A stretch of DNA of 64,000 nucleotides from Janthinobacterium sp. J1-1 (GCF_030944405.1 NZ_CP132339.1:4030001-4094000), one strand, 5' to 3'. Shown: positions 1-7,846, counted from the first letter of the stretch. Made by a program: numbers and translations. Notes: generated by a model not told the origin, from the letters alone.

Positions 1-1
1 G

Positions 2-574
2 CTGGACTCGCACCAGGCGGTGCTGGACGCGGCGTTGGCGTTCAAGGGCGGCATCGACTGCCTGGTCAGCAATGCCGGCATCGGCTCGCCCAGCCGCGGT
101 GACCTGCTCGATGTCTCGCCTGGCGCCTTCGATGCGGTACTGGACGTCAACCTGCGCGGCACTTTTTTCATGACGCAGGCGGTGGCGCGCCATATGGTGT
201 CGGTGCCTTCGCCGCATGCGCGCGCCATCATCACCGTGTCGTCGGTGTCGGCCGAGATGGCCTCGGTCGAGCGGGCCGAGTACTGTCTGTCGAAAGCGGC
301 GCTGCCGATGCTGTCGCGCCTGTTCGCCTTGCGCCTGGCCAGCGCGCAGGTCGCAGTGTTCGAGGTGCGGCCCGGCATCATCCGCACGCCGATGACCGAG
401 GGCGTGGCCGAACGTTACGAGGCGCGCTTTCGCGGCGGCCTGGTGCCGGCCGCGCGCTGGGGCGAAAGCGATGAGGTGGCCCGCGTGGTCGCCACCCTGG
501 CCGACGGCTCGCTGCCTTTCTCCACCGGCAGCGTGCTGCACGTCGACGGCGGCCTTTCGATTCCCGTTCTTTGA
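2..574 (+). CDS. SDR family NAD(P)-dependent oxidoreductase (5' truncated by window edge)
   Basis: C-terminal part of a short-chain dehydrogenase/reductase, which would oxidise an alcohol or reduce a ketone with NAD(P). The reading frame is open to the window edge, so the N-terminal nucleotide-binding glycine motif lies outside. Visible are the SNAGIG motif after the fourth strand, the VSSVS segment carrying the catalytic Ser, the YCLSK active site (YxxxK), and the usual C-terminal G-x-V-L-x-V-D-G-G end. The stop overlaps the region of a possible TTG start of the next gene, so the two are probably co-transcribed. FabG-like annotation is common for such proteins, but substrate cannot be read from the sequence. 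The association with a GMC flavoprotein and a DUF993 protein suggests sugar or polyol oxidation. Confidence 0.85.
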   Translation: MDSHQAVLDAALAFKGGIDCLVSNAGIGSPSRGDLLDVSPGAFDAVLDVNLRGTFFMTQAVARHMVSVPSPHARAIITVSSVSAEMASVERAEYCLSKAALPMLSRLFALRLASAQVAVFEVRPGIIRTPMTEGVAERYEARFRGGLVPAARWGESDEVARVVATLADGSLPFSTGSVLHVDGGLSIPVL

Positions 575-585
575 AAACAAACCAG

Positions 586-2214
586 ATGAAACCACACTAC
601 GACTATGTGATCGTCGGCGGCGGTTCGGCCGGCTGCGTGCTGGCCAACCGCCTCAGCGCCGACCCGTCGGTGACGGTGCTGCTGCTCGAAGCGGGCGGCT
701 CGGACCGCCACCCGTTTTTCGCCATGCCGGCCGGCTTTGCCAAGATGACCAAGGGCATAGGCTCCTGGGGCTGGCACACGGTGCCGCAACAGCACCTGAA
801 CAACCGCGTGCTGCGCTATACCCAGGCCAAGGTGATCGGCGGCGGCTCGTCGATCAACGCCCAGCTCTATACGCGCGGCGTGCCGGCCGACTACGACGAA
901 TGGGAAAGCCGCGCCGGCGCCACCGGCTGGTCCTACCGCGACGTGCTGCCGTACTTCAAGCACTCCGAGAACAACCAGCGCTACGCGAATGAATTCCACG
1001 GCTATGGTGGCCCGCTGGGTGTCTCGAACCCGATCAGCCCGATGCCGATCTGCGAAGCGTTTTTCCAGGCCGGGCAGGAACTGGGCATCCCCTTCAATCC
1101 CGATTTCAACGGCGCCAGCCAGGGTGGCCTCGGCTACTACCAGCTGACCCAGCTCGACGCGCGCCGCTCGTCGGCCGCCACCGGCTTTGTCAAGCCCGTG
1201 CTGGACCGGCCCAACCTGACGGTGCAGATGCAGGCGCGCACCTTGCGCGTGATCGTCGAAGCGAACCGTGCGACCGGCGTGGAAGTGGTGCTGGGCGGCA
1301 GCCGTGATGTACAGGTCGTGCGCGCCGCGTGCGAGGTGATCGTCTCGTCGGGCGCGATCGGCACGCCCAAGCTGCTGATGCAGTCGGGCATAGGCCCGGC
1401 CGAACACCTGGAGTCGGTCGGTGTGCCGGTGCGCCACGGCTTGCGCGGCGTTGGCGGCAACCTGCAGGACCACCTGGACCTGTTCGTGATCGCCGAGTGC
1501 ACGGGCGACCATACCTATGACAAATACAACCGGCCCCACCATGCGGCGTGGGCCGGCCTGCAGTACCTGCTGCTGAAAAAAGGCCCGGTGGCGTCCAGCC
1601 TGTTCGAGACGGGCGGCTTCTGGTATGCCGACCGCGAGGCGGCCGAACCTGCCCGTTCGCCCGATATCCAGTTCCACCTGGGCCTCGGTTCCGGCATCGA
1701 GGCCGGCATGGCCAAGCTGCGCAACGCCGGCGTGACCCTGAACACGGCTTATTTGCGGCCCCGTTCGCGCGGCACCGTGCGCCTGGCGCATGCCGACCCG
1801 GCCAGCGCGCCGCTGATCGACCCGAATTACTGGTCCGATCCGCACGACAAGGCGATGGCCCTGAAAGGCCTGCGCCTGGCGCGCGAGATCCTGCGCGCGC
1901 CGGCCCTGCGCCGCTACGTGCAAAGCGAAGTGCTGCCCGGCAGCCGGCTTGAAACCGACCAGGAACTGTTCGAGTACGCCTGCGCCAACGCCAAGACCGA
2001 CCATCACCCGGTCGGCACCTGCCGCATGGGGCAGGAAAACGATCCGGACAGCGTGGTCACGCCGGACCTGCGCCTGATCGGCCTGCAGGGCCTGCGCGTG
2101 GTCGATGCGTCCGTGATGCCGTTCGTCCCCTCGTGCAATACCAATGCCCCCACCATCATGGTCGCCGAAAAGGCGGCCGACATGATCATACAATCGCGCC
2201 AGGAGAGAACATGA
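586..2214 (+). CDS. GMC family FAD-dependent oxidoreductase (choline/alcohol dehydrogenase type)
   Basis: Flavoprotein of about 542 residues that oxidises a hydroxyl group of an alcohol or sugar and passes electrons to an acceptor. The N-terminal dinucleotide motif GGGSAGC (residues 11-17), the GMC signature GGGSSINAQ, the second signature around GAIGTPKLLMQSG and the C-terminal HHPVGTCRMG with the NAPTIMVAEKAAD end are all present. I chose the ATG at 586 because the family fold starts right there; a TTG at 571 overlapping the SDR stop is an alternative. No signal peptide is seen. The last codons overlap the next ATG (ATGA), indicating translational coupling with the DUF993 gene. Members act on choline, polyethylene glycol, aromatic alcohols or sugars (glucoside 3-oxidation); which applies here is unknown. 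Confidence 0.9.
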   Translation: MKPHYDYVIVGGGSAGCVLANRLSADPSVTVLLLEAGGSDRHPFFAMPAGFAKMTKGIGSWGWHTVPQQHLNNRVLRYTQAKVIGGGSSINAQLYTRGVPADYDEWESRAGATGWSYRDVLPYFKHSENNQRYANEFHGYGGPLGVSNPISPMPICEAFFQAGQELGIPFNPDFNGASQGGLGYYQLTQLDARRSSAATGFVKPVLDRPNLTVQMQARTLRVIVEANRATGVEVVLGGSRDVQVVRAACEVIVSSGAIGTPKLLMQSGIGPAEHLESVGVPVRHGLRGVGGNLQDHLDLFVIAECTGDHTYDKYNRPHHAAWAGLQYLLLKKGPVASSLFETGGFWYADREAAEPARSPDIQFHLGLGSGIEAGMAKLRNAGVTLNTAYLRPRSRGTVRLAHADPASAPLIDPNYWSDPHDKAMALKGLRLAREILRAPALRRYVQSEVLPGSRLETDQELFEYACANAKTDHHPVGTCRMGQENDPDSVVTPDLRLIGLQGLRVVDASVMPFVPSCNTNAPTIMVAEKAADMIIQSRQERT

Positions 2215-3383
2215 AGATTATTTTACCGACTGAACTGGCCACGCTGGAGAGCCATGCCATGCGCCAGGTCGGGGACACTGCGGCGCTCACGGCGCTCCCC
2301 CCATTCAACCGCATCGCCTATGCGGCGGCCCATGTGGTGATCGATCCGCGCCGCCCTTACGATCCTTCCGGCCAGGCGCCGCCGATCGACTGGGATGCGA
2401 CACTGGCCTTTCGCGGCTATCTGTATGGCCTGGGCTTCAAGGTGGCCGAAGCGATGGATACGGCGCAGCGCGGCATGGGCATAGGCTGGCCCGTCGCGGC
2501 CGAGCTGATACGGCGCAGCATCGCCCATGCGTGCACCATTCCCGGCGCGGACCTGGCCTGCGGCGTCGGCACCGACCACCTCGATGGCGGCGTGGCGCAT
2601 GGGCTGGACGCCATCACCGGCGCCTATGGCGAGCAGTTCGAGGTGGTCGAAAAGGCCGGCGGGCGGCCCGTGATGATGGCCAGCCGCGCCCTGTGCGCCA
2701 GCGCGCGCGGTGCGGCCGACTACCAGCGCGTATATGGCGATGTCCTGAGCGCCTCGCGCGAAAAGGTGATCCTGCACTGGCTGGGCGATGCGTTTGACGC
2801 CGCGCTGCGCGGCTACTGGGGCAGCGAGGACGTGCCGACCGCGATGGCCACCGTGCTGGAGATTATCCGCCAGCACCGCGACAAGATCGACGGCATCAAG
2901 ATTTCGCTGCTGAACGCCGGCCATGAACGCCTGCTGCGCGCCCAGCTTCCCGACGGCGTGCGCATGTACACGGGCGACGATTTCAACTACGGCGAACTGA
3001 TCGCCGGCGACGAGACCGGCCATTCGCACGCACTGCTCGGTATTTTCGACCCGATCGCGCCGGTGGCCGCGCGCGCGCTGGCGGCGCTGGCGGCAGGCGA
3101 TAGCGACGGCTACCAGCGGCTGATCGCGCCCACCGTCACCTTGTCGCGCCATTTGTTCGCCGCGCCGACCCAGTACTACAAGGCCGGCGTGGTGTTCCTG
3201 GCCTGGCTGAATGGCCATCAACAGCATTTCACCATGGCCGGCGGCATGCACGCCATGCGCAGCGTGCTGCATTACGCGCAGCTGTTCCGGCTGGCCGACG
3301 CGGCCGGGGTGCTGATACGCCCCGAGCTGGCGCGCCGGCGCATGGCGCAATTTCTCCAGCTGCAAGCGGGCATCGATCAATGA
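2211..3383 (+). CDS. DUF993 family protein (dihydrodipicolinate-synthase-like TIM barrel)
   Basis: Protein of 390 residues recognised as the DUF993 family, which is related to the dihydrodipicolinate synthase/N-acetylneuraminate lyase aldolases. No member has a reaction I can name. The start ATG overlaps the stop of the GMC gene and has a strong AGGAGAG ribosome binding site, which decides the start. Conserved-looking segments include the GVGTDHLDGG region, KISLLNAG in mid-protein and the TGDDFNYGEL loop, compatible with a retro-aldol active site. In other genomes this family sits beside Gfo/Idh or SDR dehydrogenases and sugar-phosphate isomerases. Here it follows an SDR and a GMC oxidoreductase, which suggests C-C cleavage of an oxidised sugar or polyol. 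Confidence 0.85.
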   Translation: MKIILPTELATLESHAMRQVGDTAALTALPPFNRIAYAAAHVVIDPRRPYDPSGQAPPIDWDATLAFRGYLYGLGFKVAEAMDTAQRGMGIGWPVAAELIRRSIAHACTIPGADLACGVGTDHLDGGVAHGLDAITGAYGEQFEVVEKAGGRPVMMASRALCASARGAADYQRVYGDVLSASREKVILHWLGDAFDAALRGYWGSEDVPTAMATVLEIIRQHRDKIDGIKISLLNAGHERLLRAQLPDGVRMYTGDDFNYGELIAGDETGHSHALLGIFDPIAPVAARALAALAAGDSDGYQRLIAPTVTLSRHLFAAPTQYYKAGVVFLAWLNGHQQHFTMAGGMHAMRSVLHYAQLFRLADAAGVLIRPELARRRMAQFLQLQAGIDQ

Positions 3384-3397
3384 CGGGAGCGTACACC

Positions 3398-3904
3398 ATG
3401 ACACAACAGATGCAATCAGACCTGGCGCGCATCGCCGAGCAGGAACGCCGGCTGCGGTTTCCCACGCTGGACCTGGACCAGCTGTGGCGGTTGGGCGGCC
3501 TGCTGCGCACCATGGCCCGTGAACGCGGCATGGCGCTGGCGATCGAAATCCGGGTCGGCGCCGACACCGTGTTCCAGTCCATCATGCCGGGCGCCAGCCC
3601 GAACAACGCCGACTGGGCCCGCCGCAAGCGCAATACCGTGCAGATGCTGCACACCAGCTCCTACGCGGTGGGGCTTGCCGCGCGCCTGAAGGGCGTCAGC
3701 CTGGAACAGGAATCGGGCCAGCCGCTGCGCGACTACGCCACCCATGGCGGCAGCTTCCCGCTGCTGCTGGCGCACTACGGCGTGGCTGGCGCCATCACGG
3801 TGTCCGGCGCGCCCGAGCGCGACGACCACGCGCTGGTGGTCGAGGCGCTGGCGCAGCTGCTGGGCGTGGAGCATGCGGCGCTGGCCTTCGACCGTCCAGC
3901 CTGA
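3398..3904 (+). CDS. UPF0303/heme-degrading-domain (DUF336-like) protein
   Basis: Protein of about 168 residues of the UPF0303 family, related to the small heme-binding HbpS/GlcG-like fold. Hallmarks are the central WARRKRNTV segment followed by the S-x-Y-x-V-G region and the C-terminal GGSFPLLLAHYG-x-x-G-A-I-T-V-S-G stretch. The chosen ATG follows a GGGAG site; an earlier in-frame ATG at 3380 overlaps the DUF993 stop and is possible. It is the last gene of the SDR-GMC-DUF993 operon. The family is widespread next to sugar and glycolate catabolism genes, but its biochemical role is not settled. Nothing here shows a heme-binding residue clearly, so I do not assign an activity. Confidence 0.8.
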   Translation: MTQQMQSDLARIAEQERRLRFPTLDLDQLWRLGGLLRTMARERGMALAIEIRVGADTVFQSIMPGASPNNADWARRKRNTVQMLHTSSYAVGLAARLKGVSLEQESGQPLRDYATHGGSFPLLLAHYGVAGAITVSGAPERDDHALVVEALAQLLGVEHAALAFDRPA

Positions 3905-3956
3905 CCGCGCGCGGCTGGTGGATTCGGCGCAGCCTGGCGTCGCCGGCCGGTGACCG

Positions 3957-3973
3957 ATGCTGCAAATTCACCA
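3957..3973. promoter_or_regulatory. Candidate activator site (UAS) upstream of the class II aldolase gene
   Basis: ATGCTGCAAATTCACCA reads TGGTGAATTTGCAGCAT on the minus strand. It resembles the sites at 7007-7025 and 16004-16023 (shared core GKTG-N3-TY-GCARC). It lies 38 bp upstream of a -24/-12 promoter. The assignment rests on three sequences only. Confidence 0.4.
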
Positions 3974-4011
3974 GTTGGCGCGGCGATAAGGGGATTTCCC
4001 CCGGTTTTTGC

Positions 4012-4027
4012 TGGCACGTATCCTGCC
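4012..4027 (+). promoter_or_regulatory. Sigma-54 promoter of the class II aldolase gene
   Basis: TGGCACGTATCCTGCC matches the consensus TGGCACG-N4-TTGC with one change (CTGC for TTGC). The GG and GC are separated by exactly 10 bases. Expected transcription start is near 4038, leaving a leader of about 50 nt with an AGGAG ribosome binding site at 4076-4080. Confidence 0.8.
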
Positions 4028-4086
4028 TATAGGTGCTCAAGCGCAGGCGATGCCGTCTGCGCGTCCTTCCACCTACAGGAGCCACC

Positions 4087-4773
4087 ATGAGCCATATCGC
4101 CGTCGCGGAACAAGTACAAGTCGACATCGTGAAATTCGTCCAGCAGTTCGAACAGGAATTCGAGCAGGCGCATCAGCTGCTATTGAAAAGCAAAACCCTG
4201 TCCGTTACCGAAGCGGGCAACCTCAGCCTGCGCGTGCCGGGCCAGGACAAGCTGGTGATCGCCAGCTTCAACGGCGCCGGCCACGGCGTGGCGGGCGTGG
4301 TCGATTTCGACCTGAACGGCCATATCGGCACGCTGTCACCCAGCCTGGCCGAAGTGGCGGCCCTGCATATCGCCATTTTGCGCGAGCGCCCGCAAACCAA
4401 TGCCGTGATCCACACCCATTCGCCCTACCTGACGGCCTGGTCGATCGCGGGGCGGCCGCTGCCCGTGCGCTATGCCACCTTGCTGGGCCATGGCACCGAC
4501 GACGTGCCACTGGCGGCCTGGGGCGCGCGCTACGCGGCCGAACCGGTGGTCGCCGCACTGCGGGCCCATCCGAACGCCTACGCCACCCTGTTGGCCAACC
4601 ACGGGCCATTTACCTGGGCCGACAGCGTGCTGGGCGTGGCCAAGCAGCTGGTGTTCCTGGAAGAAGCCGCCTATTTTACTTTCCTGGCCGAACAGCTGGG
4701 CGGCGCCAAGCCCTTGCCGGAAGGCGCGTTCGAGGCGGTGCAGGCGGGCAAAAAGAAGTTTTACGCGGCTTGA
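4087..4773 (+). CDS. Class II aldolase/adducin family protein
   Basis: Protein of 228 residues of the class II aldolase/adducin fold, cytoplasmic, normally a zinc-dependent aldolase, epimerase or dehydratase on sugar phosphates or related keto compounds. The zinc site is intact: H109 and H111 in HTHSPY, and H172 in NHGPF; the upstream SLAEVAALH segment carries the conserved Glu. The SVTEAGNLSLR stretch is the usual phosphate/substrate loop, with TEAG-N-S retained. The start follows an AGGAG site. It is a single-gene unit behind a sigma-54 promoter, and a REP-like palindrome follows it. Its promoter type links it to the sulfur genes downstream. The fold includes MtnB, the methylthioribulose-phosphate dehydratase of sulfur salvage, but the exact reaction is not readable. 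Confidence 0.85.
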   Translation: MSHIAVAEQVQVDIVKFVQQFEQEFEQAHQLLLKSKTLSVTEAGNLSLRVPGQDKLVIASFNGAGHGVAGVVDFDLNGHIGTLSPSLAEVAALHIAILRERPQTNAVIHTHSPYLTAWSIAGRPLPVRYATLLGHGTDDVPLAAWGARYAAEPVVAALRAHPNAYATLLANHGPFTWADSVLGVAKQLVFLEEAAYFTFLAEQLGGAKPLPEGAFEAVQAGKKKFYAA

Positions 4774-4787
4774 ATAGTGGTGTTTGG

Positions 4788-4916
4788 CCCGACCTGCGGT
4801 TATTTGACGAGCAGGTCGGGTTAGCGGGGCCGCCGAGGCGCGCAGCGCGTAAGCCGACAATATTGCTGGCGGCGCTGGTGGTGTAGGGTTACGCGCGCAG
4901 CGCTAACCCGACCTAC
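4788..4916. repeat. REP-like intergenic palindrome cluster, copy A
   Basis: Contains an inverted pair CCCGACCTGC (4788-4797) and GCAGGTCGGG (4811-4820), then a second arm ending TAACCCGACCTAC. The middle carries the word AAGCCGACAATATTGCTGGC. Related copies lie at 40871-40925 and 50101-50200. The first hairpin may also end transcription of the gene at 4087-4773. Confidence 0.7.
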
Positions 4917-4927
4917 GCGACATGCGC

Positions 4928-5989
4928 TTATTTTTCCAGCGACTTCAATGCCTCCTTCAAATAGCTGTCATCGGCCCACTGGCTTACCTCGAAATCGTTC
5001 TCGATATAGCCCTGGGCCAGCAGGAAATTCTTCTTGATCGCTATCCCCTTCAGGTTTTGCGCCGATAGTGCCGGCACGAAGTCGCGCTCGCCGATGGCCA
5101 GGGCGGCGATCCGGGCATTGGGCAAAAACGTCACCCTCGGGAAGATCTCGGCCGCCGCCGCGCGGTGGGTGTTGATCCATCGCCCGGCCCGTATCGAGGC
5201 GCGCAAAAAGGCGATGATGACTTCCGGGTGGGCTTGCGCGAAATCCGTGTTGACGGCATTGGTGTAAGGGCCGTTGGCGATCTGCAGGGTCCAGTCGGGC
5301 TGGGCGGACAGATCGAGAATGACCTTGAACTGGCCGCTGTCGACCAGCTTGCGCGTACGCGCCAGGCTGCTGTGGATGGCGTCGATGCGGCCGTCGCGCA
5401 GGGCGTCCGCTTCCGGGTCGCCATGTTCGCGGCCGGCGGCCTTGAGCTGGGTCCACAGCTCCACCGGGCGCGCCGCCGGTGCCAGCGCTGGCGCGTCGGC
5501 CGCCTGCGCAATATCGACGATCTCGACGTCGGCCAGGCCCAGGCCGCCCAGCTTCAATGCCTGGTGCAGGCCGAAATGGCTGGCCGCGCGTGAAAAATCG
5601 ATGCGCTCGGGATTCGACGAGCGGGAAAGGCCGATGCGCTTGCCGCGCAAGTCGTCGATGCGGTACAGGTCGGCGTCGGCTCGCACCACGATCTGGCCGC
5701 CGGACTGGGTGGCGGTGCTGGCGATCAGGGTGGTATCTGTCAAATCGGCTTTCGCCCAGATGGTGGGAATGGCGCCGCCGTCGCGAAACAGCGGGTTCAA
5801 TGAATGGCGGTAATGCGGCAGCCAGCCCGCGTTGCCGGCCAGCGAGCGCAGATAGGTGGGCGTCGCGCCCACGTGCTTGAATTCCTCGTCGAGCCAGCCG
5901 AATTCGACGGCGATATTCGAGGCGACCAGCACCGGGCAGATGGTGTAATAAGCGTGCGGGGAGGTACTGCTGTCGTTCAGTTTCGTCAT
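4928..5989 (-). CDS. DszB-like sulfinate desulfinase (periplasmic-binding-protein fold, cytoplasmic)
   Basis: Protein of 353 residues with the NMT1/SsuA solute-binding fold but no signal peptide. It resembles 2'-hydroxybiphenyl-2-sulfinate desulfinase DszB, which releases sulfite from an aryl sulfinate. The DszB catalytic set appears to be kept: C18 in TICPV (DszB Cys27 in NCPVP), H59 and R69 in FRDGGAIP (DszB His60 and Arg70 in TRFGGEIP), with the same 10-residue spacing. The C-terminal FLLAQGY...SQWA stretch also matches DszB. It lies 27 bp after the rhodanese gene, with its own AGGAAAC site, in a sigma-54 operon. Automatic annotation would probably call it an ABC transporter substrate-binding protein, but no permease or ATPase adjoins it. 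The sulfinate substrate is unknown. Confidence 0.75.
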   Translation of the reverse strand: MTKLNDSSTSPHAYYTICPVLVASNIAVEFGWLDEEFKHVGATPTYLRSLAGNAGWLPHYRHSLNPLFRDGGAIPTIWAKADLTDTTLIASTATQSGGQIVVRADADLYRIDDLRGKRIGLSRSSNPERIDFSRAASHFGLHQALKLGGLGLADVEIVDIAQAADAPALAPAARPVELWTQLKAAGREHGDPEADALRDGRIDAIHSSLARTRKLVDSGQFKVILDLSAQPDWTLQIANGPYTNAVNTDFAQAHPEVIIAFLRASIRAGRWINTHRAAAAEIFPRVTFLPNARIAALAIGERDFVPALSAQNLKGIAIKKNFLLAQGYIENDFEVSQWADDSYLKEALKSLEK

Positions 5990-6016
5990 GGTGGTTTCCT
6001 AGTGTGGATCAGGGTG

Positions 6017-6889
6017 TCAGGCTTCGATCGGCGCGCCGACCAGGCTGCCCCATTCCGTCCACGAGCCGTCATAGACGCGCACCTTGTCAAAGCCCAGCAG
6101 CTCGGTCAGCACAAAAAAGGCCAGGGTGGAGCGGTGGCTCAGACGGCAGTAGACGGCTGTCTCGCGCCGGGCATCGATGCCTTTGGCGGCCACCAGCGCG
6201 CGCAGCTCGTCGACAGGCCTCAGGCGGCTGTGCTCGTCGAGCAGCCCGGCAAACGGCAGCAGCACGGCGCCCGGGATATGGCCACTGCGTTCGGCGCCAT
6301 GGTTGCCGCCATCCGGTCCCACTCGCAGGCCGGCATATTCTTCCGGCGTGCGGATATCGAGGATCTGCAAATGATCGTCGCCGAGCCTTTGCTGCAGCTG
6401 GTCGCGGCCGATGCGGATATCGTCTGTGGCGCGCGCCGGTGCCTGCAAGTCGCCATCGGCCGGCGGCAGCGGCGTGTGCACGGTGGCCAGCGGCGTGGTG
6501 GGCAAGCCGCCGGCCAGCCAGGCGCGCAGGCCGCCATCGAGCACGCTGACATTGGACAGTCCCGCGCGCAGCAGGACCCAGCGCGCATAAAAGGCAAACT
6601 GGCTGTGGTCGCCGTATAGCACCAGTTGCCGTTCGGGGTCCACGCCGGCCGCGCGCAGGCGGCGGCGCAAGGTATCGGCGCCAACGAACTGGCGCTGGCG
6701 TTCATCCCACAGCAGTTCCTTCCAGTGGAAAGCGTGCGCGCCTTCGATGGCGACCGCAGGGCCGCCTTCCTCGGGGCGCCTGCTGAGGATGGCGATCACA
6801 TTGACGGCCGGGTCGTGCAGGTGTTCGGCCAGCCAGGCGGCCGGCGCCAGCAGCGGAAATGTGGTGGAAGCTTGAGCGGGTGCGTTCAT
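6017..6889 (-). CDS. Tandem-domain sulfurtransferase (rhodanese / thiosulfate sulfurtransferase family)
   Basis: Protein of 290 residues with two rhodanese domains: an inactive N-terminal one (about 10-130) and a catalytic C-terminal one (about 150-285). The active loop is CRLSHR with Cys248, close to the CRxGxR loop of thiosulfate sulfurtransferases rather than the CGSGVT loop of mercaptopyruvate sulfurtransferases. The family moves sulfane sulfur to cyanide, thiols or sulfite. The ATG at 6889 follows AGGAAAA. It is the first gene of the operon with the DszB-like gene and starts about 27 nt after the expected start point of a sigma-54 promoter. A desulfinase would yield sulfite, so handling of sulfite or thiosulfate sulfur is a reasonable inference. 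Confidence 0.88.
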   Translation of the reverse strand: MNAPAQASTTFPLLAPAAWLAEHLHDPAVNVIAILSRRPEEGGPAVAIEGAHAFHWKELLWDERQRQFVGADTLRRRLRAAGVDPERQLVLYGDHSQFAFYARWVLLRAGLSNVSVLDGGLRAWLAGGLPTTPLATVHTPLPPADGDLQAPARATDDIRIGRDQLQQRLGDDHLQILDIRTPEEYAGLRVGPDGGNHGAERSGHIPGAVLLPFAGLLDEHSRLRPVDELRALVAAKGIDARRETAVYCRLSHRSTLAFFVLTELLGFDKVRVYDGSWTEWGSLVGAPIEA

Positions 6890-6927
6890 GGTTTTCCTGT
6901 CGTGGTGGGTGGTCGTGCTGCTGATAC

Positions 6928-6943
6928 AGCAAGGACCGGGCCA
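6928..6943 (-). promoter_or_regulatory. Sigma-54 promoter of the rhodanese/DszB-like operon
   Basis: On the minus strand TGGCCCGGTCCTTGCT matches TGGCACG-N4-TTGC-W with a single substitution, with GG and GC exactly 10 bases apart. Expected start is near 6916, giving a short leader to the ATG at 6889. Confidence 0.85.
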
Positions 6944-7006
6944 GATGGCGACAGGAAGGGAAAGCTTGGATTTATGAGGCGTTGCGCCGGATGGTGAAGG
7001 GCAGCG

Positions 7007-7025
7007 CTGCTGCAAACGCAACGCC
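7007..7025. promoter_or_regulatory. Candidate activator site (UAS) upstream of the rhodanese operon
   Basis: On the minus strand GGCGTTGCGTTTGCAGCAG, an imperfect dyad (GTTG...GCAGC) about 63 bp upstream of the -24 element. It agrees at 12 of 19 positions with the site upstream of the TonB receptor operon. A further GGCGTTGCG half lies at 6978-6986. Confidence 0.4.
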
Positions 7026-7058
7026 CGCCGGTGAAAAATCACCGCCGTGGCGGCCCGA

Positions 7059-7721
7059 TTACGCCAGCCGCGCGCTCCATAACACGCCGCCCACCACGGC
7101 CAGGCTGGCCGGGTCGACGTCGATGGCGCGATAGGCGGGATTGTCCGGCACCAGCCGGATACGCCCGCCCACTTCCAGCTGGATGCGGCGCAGCAGCAGG
7201 TTGCCGCTGTCTTCCAGCAGGAACACCTGGCCGTCGGCCAGCTCCTTGCGGGTGATATCGATCAGCAAGGTGTCGCCCGGCAGGAAGTGGGGCGCCATGC
7301 AGTCGCCGGGCATGATCAGGGCTTTCAGGTGCGAAGCGTCGAGGCCGTTGCGCTGCAGCCAGAAGCGGCAGAAGGCCAGTTCAGTCAGGGTGGTCGGGTC
7401 CAGCCGTGGTGGCGCGTGGTCGTTGGCCGCCTGGCCCTCGTACAGCGGCAGCAGGGTCAGGCTTTGCTTGGGCATGCCGGACGTCATTTCGCCGTGGCCG
7501 GTGGCCAGCCACGCCAGGTCGACATTGGCCGCCTGCGCCAGCGCGACCAGCACCTTGCGCGACGGGTCGCCGCCACCGAGGTAGCGCAATAGCCCGCTAT
7601 GCGAAATGCCGGCCTTTTTGGCCAGCGCGCTGACCGAACCGGCGCGGGCGACGAGGGCTTTCAGGCGCAAGGTGAAGTCGTCGAGGATATCGAGCTGCAG
7701 TGTTGCCGTGGATTCGTTCAT
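7059..7721 (-). CDS. Cro/CI-type HTH regulator with S24-like C-terminal domain, catalytic dyad altered
   Basis: Protein of about 220 residues. The N-terminal helix-turn-helix (about 15-70, VSALAKKAGISHSGLLRYLGG) is of the XRE/CI type, and the C-terminal half is a LexA/CI-like S24 fold. The usual GDSM motif reads GDCM, so the catalytic Ser is Cys, and the region of the catalytic Lys reads LLLRRIQ. Self-cleavage therefore looks unlikely. The start at 7721 lacks a strong ribosome site; an in-frame ATG at 7736 is an alternative. It is divergent from the sigma-54 activator gene, with three CTTTAG dyads in the shared region, one overlapping its own start. It probably represses itself and perhaps the activator. 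The signal is unknown. Confidence 0.8.
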   Translation of the reverse strand: MNESTATLQLDILDDFTLRLKALVARAGSVSALAKKAGISHSGLLRYLGGGDPSRKVLVALAQAANVDLAWLATGHGEMTSGMPKQSLTLLPLYEGQAANDHAPPRLDPTTLTELAFCRFWLQRNGLDASHLKALIMPGDCMAPHFLPGDTLLIDITRKELADGQVFLLEDSGNLLLRRIQLEVGGRIRLVPDNPAYRAIDVDPASLAVVGGVLWSARLA

Positions 7722-7727
7722 AGTTCG

Positions 7728-7740
7728 CTTTAGCATAAGG
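7728..7740. promoter_or_regulatory. CTTTAG operator-like dyad 1
   Basis: CTTTAGCATAAGG overlaps the translation start region of the S24-like regulator. It shares CTTTAG plus a partner AAG half with the two sites at 7814-7846. It is a candidate autoregulatory operator. Confidence 0.45.
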
Positions 7741-7813
7741 TCATGCCAAATTCTTCGTTAAGTATCAGGGGTTGATCATGCTATCGTTACAATGTAACAC
7801 GGTGCTTATCGCG

Positions 7814-7846
7814 CTTTAGTAAAGCTTTTCACACTTTAGCGCAAAG
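7814..7846. promoter_or_regulatory. CTTTAG operator-like dyads 2 and 3
   Basis: CTTTAGTAAAG (7814-7824) and CTTTAGCGCAAAG (7834-7846) are near-perfect dyads spaced two helical turns apart. They lie 39-71 bp before the GTG of the sigma-54 activator gene. They are candidate operators of the neighbouring CI-like regulator, by analogy with phage repressor sites. Confidence 0.5.

Noticed and set aside
415..2193. Long open frame antisense to the GMC oxidoreductase gene
   Set aside because: Low-complexity His/Arg/Ala-rich translation, no ribosome site and no family resemblance; a shadow of codon bias in GC-rich DNA.
4928..5989. Plain ABC transporter substrate-binding protein call
   Set aside because: No signal peptide, no permease or ATPase nearby, and DszB catalytic residues are present; desulfinase-like is the better call.
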